64,000 nt of DNA, from contig NC_092367.1 of the NCBI RefSeq assembly GCF_030848805.1, positions 1,426,001-1,490,000 of the forward strand. The letters are read 5' to 3'. Position 1 is the first letter of the stretch. Each line of letters starts with the position of its first letter. A program made the translations under genes and the position numbers. Of the stretch, positions 50,383 through 61,574 are shown piece after piece. Source of the stretch: Temnothorax longispinosus (Eukaryota > Arthropoda > Insecta > Hymenoptera > Formicidae). A model generated the notes under the pieces. It saw nothing but the letters and a program-made list of their open reading frames with translations, ran no database searches and was not told where the DNA came from.

Positions 50383-51157
50383 AATAAAAACGTATGTTAA
50401 CAGGCCTAATATATTGATAAACGCATGTAGATCTTAGCTTAACACACACATAGTTAAACACGATACAATATATATCTAAAATTATGAAAGCCTATATTTT
50501 TTAATTTTCGGCTACGTTTACTTTTACATATTAAAGACTTTTATAATTTTAGATATATTATACACGTGTTTAAGGGGATCCTAAAGCCGTCTGTAATACC
50601 GGCTTTTTTTCTTAGCACTAATCTTTTAATTGACTTTATAGAAATGCAAAATTCTGGTCTAGAATTAAAGTACGCATCAAAATCTAGGTCATGGTGGTCA
50701 AATTTATATCGAAAACGAAAAAAAATTAATATTTTTGTTAATTTTTGGTATACGTGACGACAATATTTGCTTTGTACAAAAATTCCACGATAAATATCCA
50801 CAAAATTAGACCGGCATGACCTAGGGACAACATTTAAGAACAATATCGTGCAATTAGATCTAAGATTGAAAACCTAGAAAAAAAGATTACTTTATATAAC
50901 TTTTATATGTGCAAAAGCACATTCAGGTTGACAGGATAAGCAATATTGCGTGTGGCAAGAGATGGCGCAGTAATCGAACAAAGACAGATGCCTCTCGTTA
51001 GACAAGGACAGATATAGATATATGACAAGAAAACAGAATTAGAAATGTTGACATTACCGACGTCGAGGAAGTTCAGCCTTCACTTTAGGATCCCCTTAAC
51101 CATTAAGACCTACATGCGTTTATCAATATATTAGGCCTGTTAACATATGTTTTTATT
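50383..51157. mobile_element. Older inverted-repeat element, interrupted by another
   Basis: Inverted arms of about 54 bp at 50383-50436 and 51104-51157, sharing GTTAACAGGCCTAATATATT and GATAAACGCATGTAG. Between them lie about 130 bp of loop and the complete TTAA-flanked element 50574-51095. I read it as an old hairpin element split by a later insertion. Just outside, 51141-51207 holds a second copy of the arm end (GTTAACATA then TTTTTATTC). Confidence 0.65.
50574..51095. mobile_element. Non-autonomous DNA transposon, TTAA target (Kolobok-like), nested
   Basis: 522 bp bounded by inverted repeats GGGGATCCTAAAG, with TTAA at 50570-50573 and 51096-51099. Purine-purine termini with TTAA fit Kolobok rather than piggyBac. 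It contains an open frame on the minus strand (50843-50541) that crosses the element border and shows no transposase motif. Confidence 0.75.
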
Positions 51158-51597
51158 CTATGAGTTTTTAGGGTCCATAGCTCGTTAACATACATTTTTA
51201 TTCTTTAAGTTTGATTCTTAGTGAGCCTCTTTACACAAGCTAATTATTAATTTTAAATTTCTTTGTTCTGAGTGAAGAGGTATAGGAAAGCTTGCTCGTC
51301 CCCCGTCTGGACGATTCGAAATGTCGGCGCGACAAAGAATACCGGCATAGCGGTATGCGCGATTGCGCGATCCCAAGCGCGGAAAAGGTCGGCTGGAAAT
51401 CGCGCGTGTATGTACATTACATACGTGGATACGTGCCGTATGCACGGCTCGATCGTTCGGGGGTTAAAGAAGTGTGCGACCACCGAGCAGATGGTGGGGC
51501 ACGGAATCAAGATGGCGTAACGACCGGTCGTTCCTCGAGGAATCGTTCGTTCGGTCGTACTCTCGAATGACCGTACGAATCCCGGAAGGTACGCCGG

Positions 51598-51619
51598 CTC
51601 GACTCGACTCGACTCGACT
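51598..51619. repeat. (GACTC)n pentanucleotide repeat
   Basis: Four and a half copies of CTCGA/GACTC followed by degenerate copies to about 51634. Confidence 0.75.
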
Positions 51620-52151
51620 TCGCGGCTCGACTCGCAGGGCGTAGGGGGCTCGTCCTCGGGAAGGACGAGCGGGATGCCGACGTCCTCGAGGTCCCCCTCG
51701 CGACGCGGCTGGCGCCGTCCGCTATATCGATTGCCGTTCCGGCTTGCCCATTTTCAAAATGGCGCGGAGAGAGGGGACGGTCGAAATCCGGATGCCCCGG
51801 AGCGGCGGCCACGTTCCCGGTTGGAACTCCGCCTCGGCGTTTCCTGGGGGACGCGCGAGACCCGTCTGTTGATCCCCCCCGCCGGCGAGAGAATTCGTCG
51901 AGGCGAAAGGACTACGAGGACAATGACCACCAGGACGATGTCGGACATCGCGCACGCACGCGCGGGTGCCCGCGAAAAAAAACTTTCGTAATTCGTAGAC
52001 GCGCAACAGTTCCTTCGGGGGCTTCGCCGTAAAAAAATACCAGCTTCCTTTTGTTCACCAATGAAAAATAGAAGAACGCGAAACTCGACGATCGATCGAC
52101 GAGACGCCGAACGCGATCGTCGGCAACCGCACCACCTCACTTGGTACTCAC

Positions 52152-52930
52152 CTCTCGAATCTCGGCGGTAAAAGCGACGCGCTGAGAAATATTCTCCGTG
52201 CTGCGAGGAGACGCGACGTATGTGTATACGTTGCCGGCGACGCGCACTTCGCGATGCACCTTGTATAAACCTTTTTCCTCGACGAAATCGCTCGGAGGTT
52301 CGCCGGGCGCACGTCCGGCGGGCACAATGCGCTTTTACGGCGTCTTTCTCTCTCACAGGTTCACGCGGGTACCGATACAACGGACGGAGGACGCTCGCGT
52401 TTATCGCGGCGATGCAACGTGCGTGGGGAAGAATGGCCTTTCTTTCTCTCTCTTTCTCTCTTTCACTTTCGTTACGGCGTGACGAGGAAGAACTTTTTCA
52501 GCCGGGAGCACGATCGCGGACACATCCACTTGGCTCGGTAACGCGCGACCAACTGGCGGTGATTCGGTGAACACGAGCGGAGGGGAAGCCGCGTCCGTCT
52601 GTCGGGGTCCGTCTGTCCGTCCGTCTTTCTGTCACCAATACGTCGCTCGCTCTCGCACCAACGAGTTGGTTCCCTCTCCCTCCCTGCTCTTCTCTCTCTT
52701 TCTCTCTCGCTCAGTTGTCCGTCCTTTCAGGATCTTTCCGTCTCCCTTTCTCTTTTTCTCGCGTTCCCTCTTCTCTCTTTCTTCTGTTACTCCGTTTCTG
52801 TCTCGCCTCGCCAGCAGTTTCCTCTATCTCCTTCTCTCGCTCTTTCTCTCGTTCTCTCTTCCCTCTCTCTTTTTCCCCGCCTTCCGTCGCTCCTGGACTT
52901 CTCCTTTCTCTCTATCCTTCGTTCTCTTCA
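52152..52930 (-). promoter_or_regulatory. Candidate Akap200 promoter and non-coding first exon
   Basis: On the minus strand a strong splice donor (GAGAG then GTGAGTA) ends at 52152. The sequence before it is CpG dense, and from 52440 upward it is a purine tract on the gene's strand (polypyrimidine on plus to about 52930), resembling GAGA-rich insect promoters. The start-codon exon has an upstream acceptor, so a non-coding first exon must exist. Competing donors lie at 43366 (CTAG then GTGAGC) and 53746 (CTAG then GTAAGG). No TATA or initiator is evident. Confidence 0.3.
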
Positions 52931-53405
52931 AGCGCACACCCTGTACCCCGGACTCTTTCTCCCTTTTTATCTATCGTCAGCCTCTCCTCTCTTGTAAATC
53001 ACAGGTACGTCGATGCCCCAATCGAGAGGATCGTGAAAGGGCGCACCGGGGAACGTGACGGCCGTGGTTCTCTCTTCCTCTCGCGCCCGAACGTCCTCGA
53101 CGAAGGATGCTGGAGCGCGTGGCGACGAGACGTGTACACGCGGGACGAATCACAGGGCGAATTCACGGGACTACGCGGCGGTGGCCGGGCTCTACGGTCG
53201 GGTTAATGATCGATCGGCTCCTCTCTCGGCGGCGCGGGTAGCAGCAGCCAGCAGCAGTAGCAGCGACGACGAGAGATATCTCGCCGTCGAGAGAGACGCT
53301 CCTTTGTTCTGCTTGTGCCTGCCTGCGTTCGGTCGGTCTGCGTCCTACACGCCCACGCGGACGCTCCCCTTCGTCCGGAAGACGCGGCCGAATGCGATAT
53401 CTCGG

Positions 53406-53432
53406 GAGGGAGAGAGAGAGAGAGAGAGAGAC
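53406..53432. repeat. (GA)n microsatellite
   Basis: GA run in the CpG-dense region 53.0-53.7 kb. Confidence 0.85.
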
Positions 53433-53749
53433 AGGCTGGCGCTCTCTCGACGCTTTTCGTTTTTCCCCCGTGGCTTTTTTCCTCGCGCGGTCCTGCGGTT
53501 CAAAACGCTGACACGATCCGCACCTCTCGACCGTCCGGGAAAGAATGAGTACCACGACAACGGAGACGGAGGGGTAGCAGGGATGTAACGGGCGAAACCC
53601 GGCGCCCCCGGGATCTCGTTCCGCGCCATGGTGGCAGCCCTGCCGACGACTCCAGCCTCTCTAACCAGGAGCGAGAAGAGAGAGCGGCGGGGTACGAGCG
53701 AGGTCGACGTAGGGCGGGGCCCTGTGTTACGAAGGGTTACCTTACCTAG

Positions 53750-56700
53750 GGACACCCCGAACCTTGTTTCGACGCGAGCATGTCGAAGTAGCGATTTTCA
53801 GGGTCGTCTCTTCACTGTCTTCAATCGTGTCTTCGGGGTCGGAGCACGTTCTGTCCGTCACGTCGAACTTGGCAAATTTCACAGATTATCATACAGATGA
53901 TACAGACTTATCGTTAGCGGAATGTATATGTAGCTTCTTCCTACGTAATTTAATCTTGTGTGAGAAAATGTTATGTTACAAGTTATGGTTGCGCACACAT
54001 GAGAGAATATAAATTTGCCAGATTACTCGTTCTCATATTTAGGTACACCTGAATAACTAGCTAAGAGAGAATGTCCGTGGAATATGCTATTTTTCTAAAA
54101 GACGTAGAAGCGAAAGAGGATACACTTAATATTAAGCACACAATAATGTTTACCGTGGATATACAATATCAACAATATGCCGGCGATATAGCTCATTCAC
54201 CCATACTCTAATCTAATTCGTGGGACGCCCAAAGTGCCAGGATAGAATCCTTTGATGAGCATTTTATGTCTTATACGAGCGAAGAGGATTAAATCACGTT
54301 CCTCTCTGCACAAATCGAACAAGTTCCCTCCTTCTTCGGATTGTTCGGCTCTCCCAAACTGGTTTCCCCGCCGTCTCGGCTAAATTTCAGTTAAGGATCG
54401 CGGATAACGATCCTCTTAAGCTCGCGTTATCCCCGGTAACGGCGCAAATAGCCGGCAATCTCCCCCGTGATTTTTTTATAGTCTCGTATAACTCCCACAA
54501 TCGCTGAGGGGAATCGCGTATTATACGTTATCGCGAAATTTTCGTGGAAAACTTTCGTTGCAAAAAGCACCGCGCCCTACACTGCTCAAACACTTCGAGA
54601 AATTAGAAATTAATTATTCTGTGTTTCCTCTATTTTTAATGAAGTCGCTAGATTTCGCTCGCGCGACATTCAGGGAATTTCAAACGAATCGATCAATCGC
54701 TAAGGCGATCGTGATACAACGTGATTTCCTGACTCCCCCTGATATAGTTCAGCGAATCGTATTTAAGGACGATTAAAACAACGATTATCGCCGGTCGCTC
54801 GCGTAATCTCTATACCGATTGCGGTGCACTACGGAGAAACCGGCGCGGTCGTTTGGACGACTGCGGTGGTCGCTCGAGCGAAACAAAACACGCATTATAT
54901 ACCTGCTCGCAGCCAGCTCGGCTATATTACGAATCGCCTTTCGCCTTTGGCAACGGGAAGCCGATGACTAATGCGAAAAACACCGACCGAGGTATGTTTG
55001 AGGCGATGGAACGCCGAGTTAGATAACGAACGGAATTTCGGGACTTGATTGTCGTATACGGTAAATAAGGCACGAGGAGAGCATGAATAGAGACCGAGAT
55101 AAAATACCAACGAAATCCTAAGCGATTATCTGGTATCCGTGATAAAAGGAGATAAATCGTCGGAATTATGAAAACCCAGTAGTAAAACATGAAACTGAAT
55201 CATAAAACAGCAGATGGCACCTCCATTGAGAAAAATCGCTCGGTCATTTTCTTCAGACATACGTCAAGCATGAATCAAGCGTCTTCGAAAGAAAGATCTT
55301 CCATTGTTCGGGGATTCTCAAAGTCACGTGTATTCTTCTCTTTCGTCGATAATCTTAATCACGGAAAGGGATTTCTGATAAGAAAGTTAGGAGTGGGCGC
55401 GATCGGCCCTCGTTATCATTTTTACGCGAGTGAATTAATCTCCCGGGATCACTCTCTCCATCTCAGCGCGTCGCTGTATCGCGATGCAAGCGAGCTGATC
55501 CTCCTGCTGCTGCCACGCCCATGAAGCGATCGTTTCGGCTCACTTGCGAAAGAGCGAGACTACCTACGCGACTACGACGCTCGATGCAGAAACTGCAAGA
55601 ATACTTCCGACGTTTCGATTGGCCGCGAGAAGCGATAGAAGCCACGACTTTGTTTTCCATTTCATTTATCTCCGGCAGAATGACGCGACGTTAAAGAGCC
55701 GCGGCCGGCGCGGCCTGCTCCTCACGATGCATGCCTTTCACTTACGAATCCGATCTGTCCGATCTGTCACGATCTAATGGCCGGCTATGCTAATCCGTGC
55801 CCTACGTAGCGAACTGTGGTCTCTCTGTCTCTCTCGTTTGTGTAATTAGACGGGGGAGATAATTTCTGATTCGCGCACTCCGCACGACGGCTTACTAATT
55901 AAATGCAATTATCCGTTAGCAAACAAGTTTGATCCCCTCGCGATTTGCCGTTCACAAAGGGAAACATTTATTAACTTCTCGTGGGTCTCATTTGAGACTC
56001 TTGAATTTTGTTTCGAGGTTACGGGTAATTGAGATCGGATAGGTGGGTCAACAATTTTCTAATATCAAAAATTAATAAGCATTATAAAATCATTAAAGAA
56101 CGATTTCTTACTTCATACCGTTATATTTGAAATTTATATAATTTAATTTCTGTATTTCCAATATAGAAGCATCACGTGAGTCATAAGCGATTGAAAAGAA
56201 ACGTTAAAAATTAAATAACAAATCTGTAACTTCAAACAAATTTGGTTTCAACAGATTTTTAATTCCACGAGCTTAATATTATCAAGATACTTGCAAGACG
56301 TTGTAAATGTTGAAAAACGTTAAAAGTTATAACTCAGTCTCAGTTCTAAATAAAAAATTTGCATAAAGTCTAAACATAGGCTAATTGCGAGTCATCATAC
56401 ACAGTTACGATCGTGCAACCGTCACGGACAAATCATCGCTGGAGCATCCGTGCAATTTGTCCGGGCACCTGTCGCTCGCATCGAAGACGATATCAATATT
56501 TACCAGCACGGCTTTGCCGTCAGTATGCAAAACTGCTTACGCATCGTTTAAGTGTAAGACGTCGTATGGTAATCCGTCTGGAATGTGTAAGCTCTAATCG
56601 TCGTCTCGATTCACGACAATCAATCCCGCGACGCACTTGGCGACTGGGATCGCTTTCGTGGCTGGTCACCGGAAATCGACTATCAGGAAATGGAAGATCA

Positions 56701-56960
56701 CTCCTTCTCGGTACCGCGCAACGTCTATATGTATGCACGTAAGCGCGTGTTGCGCGTCAGCTAAGATGCGCCAGCGCATTCCATGCCGAGGACACTCTCG
56801 TGCGCGAGTAAAACAATAACCGGATAGAGATTTCCCACGAAGGAAAACCTACTCGTAACACCTGCGCAGAATCCTGACCTCCCACAACTAATATTATTGA
56901 CGAAAAAAAATGCTGAATGTAAACTATGTGTGTGTGAGGATGTTCGTGCTCAAATGCCTG
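53750..56960. other. Non-coding stretch
   Basis: No gene supported. ORFs up to about 110 codons occur on both strands but none looks like protein. A small palindrome around TTAAGGATCG and CGATCCTCTTAA lies near 54394-54420. Confidence 0.45.
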
Positions 56961-57207
56961 CACAGAAAAAAAAGAAGTGTTAAATCAAGACTTGTATACT
57001 TGTATATAAGCAAGAATCTATAATCTTCTTATAAAAATTTCAACTTTTTATTTCAACTTTTTTTCTTGATTAAACTATATAGATAAATACCTTTATTCAA
57101 ACAAGTTTTCTTCGTTTAACACAATTTATATCTCATTTCAAGATTACAGATACTTGCTTATATACAAGTATATAAGTCTTGATTTAACGCTTCTTTTTTT
57201 TTCTGTG
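56961..57207. mobile_element. Hairpin element with CACAGAAAA termini
   Basis: 247 bp with inverted arms of about 54 bp; each arm starts CACAGAAAAAAAA and contains TTAAATCAAGACTTGTATA (minor differences) and TATATAAGCAAG. The inside is AT-rich with no ORF. I find no clear target duplication, so the superfamily is open. Confidence 0.7.
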
Positions 57208-57392
57208 TGAATAATCCAATAAACAAACTTTTCTAACCGCGCAACAGAAATGATTAAACGGACAATTTTCCAGGAAGATACATCTCTAAAGTTGCTAAAT
57301 CACGAAAGACGTGAAAATACCGCGCAATATTCCATTATACGTAGGAAGTTTTATTATGAGCGCGCGGAACGTCTTCTCGACTTGATTTTTAA

Positions 57393-57917
57393 GGACGTTC
57401 TCCGGAAAATTAATTTTCTTTAGATTTTTTTGAAACTGTGATTATACGTTAATTTAGGTGTGCTTTATGCGATGGTATAAATTTCAATACCTCTTGCGGT
57501 ATTAAAAATCGAGATACTGAATTTCAAAGTTTCAACTTTTAACATATAATTCCTATTCCGAGCTATTGTAAAAGAGACATTATAATAAATTGTGAAAAAA
57601 GTTTTCTCTAAATGTTTTTGAAAAATTAGTATATGATGCTCCATAGAAATAGAAATAATATGCAATTAAGTTTCAATACCCTTGCGGTACTCGTTTTCGA
57701 GAAATACTTGTGTAAAGTACGCGATTTGATGAATTTTTCGCTCGGTTCAGAGTGACAGAAGAGGAGAGGCGTCAGTTACTTGGCAACGCCGCATGAGTTC
57801 TCACGCGTGAAGGTAACTTCTTATTTTTTAGATGTTTATTTATATGTAATATTTTGTATATAAACATATTTTTAAGCACGAATACAAGTTGAGCACGACT
57901 GGAGCCGGAGAACGTCC
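57393..57917. mobile_element. Non-autonomous DNA transposon, TTAA target (Kolobok-like)
   Basis: 525 bp bounded by inverted repeats GGACGTTCTCCGG, with TTAA at 57389-57392 and 57918-57921. No transposase. Inside, two related stretches (TTTCAATACC then CTTGCGGTA) lie near 57481 and 57671. Same duplication and length class as the elements at 21125 and 50574 but with a different TIR. Confidence 0.75.
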
Positions 57918-60244
57918 TTAAAAACTTTATTATAAAGCGGGCAAATTCTACGGTTAAAATCGTGTAATTATATTTCAGTCCTCGTCGCGCATAAACGGTC
58001 AAACGATTTCATTCGACGCTGAACAAACAATTACACGAGCAGCGGATTATTCCAAACGAGAAAGTTCAAACCAAAACGAAAACTTTGGTCAAACTTTCCG
58101 AGTTAGCGAAGCGTCCCCTCGGTCCCCCGGGCGTCAAAAATCACAGTGGCTCGCCTGTCTCCCGCGGATTAAAGATTTGACGAAGCGCCGTGCCGAATTG
58201 TAAAAGTGATAGACGTTCTCTGTACGAGCGTGATGAAGAAACGAGACCGCGAATTCCGCGTACTGCGCGATACGGATTACTCACTTGGGATGGCGACGAA
58301 CGACAAACGACGAGTGACGACGATGACAACGATGTCGTAACGCGAATTACTCATAACGTCGCTGCTAGTTCTGACGATCGCGACAATCGAGCTCGTGATA
58401 CAATCCGAAAGTTAAATGGCCAACGTGTTGACGACTATCCGCTTTTGCATAAATGTCTCAAAGGTTCGCTTTATTCGAACAGGTACGAAGTTGTGAGACG
58501 GCGAAAAGCGAGGAAAACGCGCGACTATTTCAATGTCAAGAAACAGATCTTAAATTATGAGAGATTTCTGGAAAATTAGTTGAACAATCTTGTTGGACAC
58601 CGATAATTTCCGGTTTAATAGAATATCACGAGAAAATCTATTCAAAACTCGCAGAAAAATTCATAATTGAGAGAAAGTGCACGATTTGTGGTGTACCACA
58701 TATATCAAACGTGCTCGTAATACAAGGGCTGCCCACGAATTAATGGAAATCGATTTCGAAGGCATCACCCGCGAGCCTTATAGATTCAATTTATCTGTTA
58801 TAAAAGCGATCCTATCTCCCTCACTCTCTCCCTCTGATGCGTTTGGCGCACGTCCTATAATCGAAATCTATCTCCTAGATAGATTTCCCAATTACTGAGA
58901 AGCGTTACAGAAACACGCAGTAAAAGTAATTCGATTAAACCGTTATGCATCCAAGAGGCGTGCTGTTTCGACAGTAATCCGCTATTTCCTCGTAATTTCC
59001 AAAATTGGTTCCTTCGAAATCGCACTGACGGAGAACCGTCGTCAAGCCGATTAACAAGTGAAGTCACGTAGAACGTTAATTTAACGAACGATCCTTCGCG
59101 GGGGATTTTAGGATTTAACGCTCTATAAATCGTAACACGACAAAATGTAGCGAGCTGGCATTTCTTAAACTGATGGTTAAACATCGTACAAACTTGGACC
59201 CTACAGAAGTAGAGTCCAAGAATAAGCGTCGCGGGTTATTTAATTCTAACTTTTAACATGTTTATACTTTTCGCTTTCGCTCCCATCGCGTGCGTATCAC
59301 TGCGTGCACGCCAGATTCTACGTCTTCAATTAAATGAGGCGGGCATGCTCAGTGGCGAGACGGATAATAGAGAGCGAACGCTGTCACGACTCGGCGGCGA
59401 TAATTGACATTCTTCCGCGCGGACTGAAAAAGGCCCAAGCTCGCTCTCGCGCCGCTCGCGTTAACTCAATTAGACGCGACAATGAGAGCGATCTCTATGT
59501 TTCCATAGAACGGCGGTCGTTATCAATAGACAATAGTCGTAGGCAGCAGCACCAACGATGCAGTGGTCGGGTGCGCAATTTCTTTGTCCCTTGTGTACCG
59601 TATATTGCGCACGTCGCGGCGCGGGGCGACGCGTCGTCGTTGCTGACGATGCTTTTCAGGATTTCCCCGCGCATCGTCACTATAGTTGACTACGTAGAAA
59701 CGAAGAACGGAGCGCGACTCTTTTATCGCATTGCGCTTTGCCTTTATGTCGTCCCGCTTCTATGCGCCGCATATTACCGCAGCGTTTCCGCTCGGAATGT
59801 CGCTCGGATGCGCGGCGACGACAGCCAGAGACTCCAGAGAGCAGTTTTTGCAGTGGAAACGACGCGACGATTTGTATATATCGCAGAGATTTCAACGTAC
59901 AAAGCGCGAGTTTCGCCCGCGGCAAGCTCATCGCTGCAACGCGTCGGAAAACAAGTTCACACGCTGCCGATTCTTATTGTGCATCGCGCATGCAAAGGAT
60001 AATAATACTCCAACTTGAAATTTCTCGAAATCGAGTCGCTGTTAATAGGACATTCGTGCAACAATATTTTCATTATTTTCATTATTAAAACGGAGCATAG
60101 TAATTGCGGACTCACGACGAGCAAATGGATGTATAAACTACTTGGATAATTAACTTGGAAATATAATTAAAATAAAGAAGAAACCAACCGCTCTCAAATG
60201 TAGCAAAGCTATGCACGTTCAGACCAAATTACGAGCTCCAAAAA

Positions 60245-60350
60245 AGGGTGTTAGATTAAAATAAAATCAATTTATTGAATGAACAGTATAATACATACGT
60301 TTACGTTTCGACTATACTTAGTCTTCATCACAACCAATTAATATGAGAAA
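60245..60350 (-). mobile_element. Retroelement relic with hammerhead-like motif
   Basis: On the minus strand the order is GTGATGA, stem GACT/AGTC closed by AAGTAT, then GAAACG, TAAA, CGTA. This mirrors the hammerhead core CUGAUGA-stem II-GAAA-stem III-NUH with a GUA cleavage triplet, except that the first C is G and stem I is weak. A/T-rich sequence with AATAAA follows. Penelope-like retroelements carry such motifs, and the word AGTCGAAACGT is common in them. No reverse transcriptase is present; the relic may continue to about 60560. Confidence 0.4.
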
Positions 60351-60704
60351 ATAAAATAAAACAATTTCCTGAAGTAATAAAGTAAACGACACAATGATAA
60401 ATACAAAAACGCCGAAATAAACGTGCATAAAATGCGTCATCATGTAAAACTATGCATAAACTGTTCCTGTAGGAACGTCACCGTCACCGAGGAATGATCG
60501 GAGCGATAGCGAATTCAGCCAGGAATGCGAGAGATGATTGGATCAGCCGTTCAACGATAAATCAATTTATTCATCAAACGAGTTTGAGTAGTTTAATATG
60601 TCACGTTCCACCGCTTCTCTCAAAATACCCACGTTCACGAAGACGAATCTGTAAATGCACGAATGCGAGGCATGGAAGGGAGCATCGCCGGCTCGTTTGC
60701 AAGA

Positions 60705-60744
60705 AACGACGACGATGACGACGACGACGACAACGACGACGAGA
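60705..60744. repeat. (GAC)n microsatellite
   Basis: GAC/GAT triplets over 40 bp. Confidence 0.8.
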
Positions 60745-61574
60745 ACCAGAACGGCTTGTTCTAAGGAGCGGCTGCTTGCCAACGGTACAACGGCGGACAC
60801 ATGGCGAACGTGCGGAGGCGATTTCCATGATACGTCGCGATAAGACGTCGCGATACACAGACACGCGAGCGGAGCGAGCGGAGCGAGCGAGTGCACTCGC
60901 ACTCAACCGACTTACATGGATCGTGAGTTAGCCCGGCGGCATAGCTAAGAGCGCTGCATCGCAATCGCGAGATTAAGGGATTAAAGATTCAATGAGATTT
61001 TAACCACACGCCAGACTTACAACTCCTGGAAGCGAAGTTCCTCCACGCTTTCGGTACAGAATACGTCAAGACGGAATGTTGCGAACGTGGGAATTACTAA
61101 AAGTTGTAAATTCATACATGAACCTCTTAGAACCCAATTACTTCAAGCCAAACTTAATTTTTGTAAATTTCTTAATTGCAGTATTATAAGACGTAATTAG
61201 TTTATAACTTTATCAACTCTGCTTTTTATTTCGTGGATAATTTTATTTCATAAGTGCGGCTTCTGAAAGTTTCGATATAAATCGAAAAACTAAAGCGATT
61301 GTTCATGACATTTTCAAAATATATCAAAAAATAATATATACCTTGCTCTGATTTTTATCGATTTGAGATCGCATCTTTTCCCCTTCATCTGAACGATGTT
61401 TGTGCGAAGTTGAAGAGGAAGTCGGCGAAAATAAATAAGAAGGAATGCGCCTCGAGACAGAGAGGGTGCGGAAGAAACATTAACCTCGGGACGTCTCTTG
61501 ACCCGCGGCATTATACGTCGTAAATTAATAAAGTGGTTAACGACGGGGGGATAAAAAGGTTCCCGTGGTTCTTC

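Noticed and set aside
51754..52380. 208-codon minus-strand ORF
   Set aside because: Arg/Ser-rich translation of GC-rich DNA; it overlaps the proposed non-coding exon and its donor, and several other frames are open too.
52567..53206. Two 163-codon plus-strand ORFs
   Set aside because: They translate a polypyrimidine tract into Ser/Phe/Leu runs; low complexity, no protein signature.
53628..53900. 90-codon plus-strand ORF with a good start context (GCGCCATGG)
   Set aside because: No homology signal, and the minus strand has a splice donor here; likely chance in CpG-rich DNA.
59334..60002. 222-codon plus-strand ORF
   Set aside because: Rich in Arg, Ala and Ser as expected from a CpG-dense chance frame; no domain, signal or splice context. 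The longest frame after the Akap200 exon, but not convincing.
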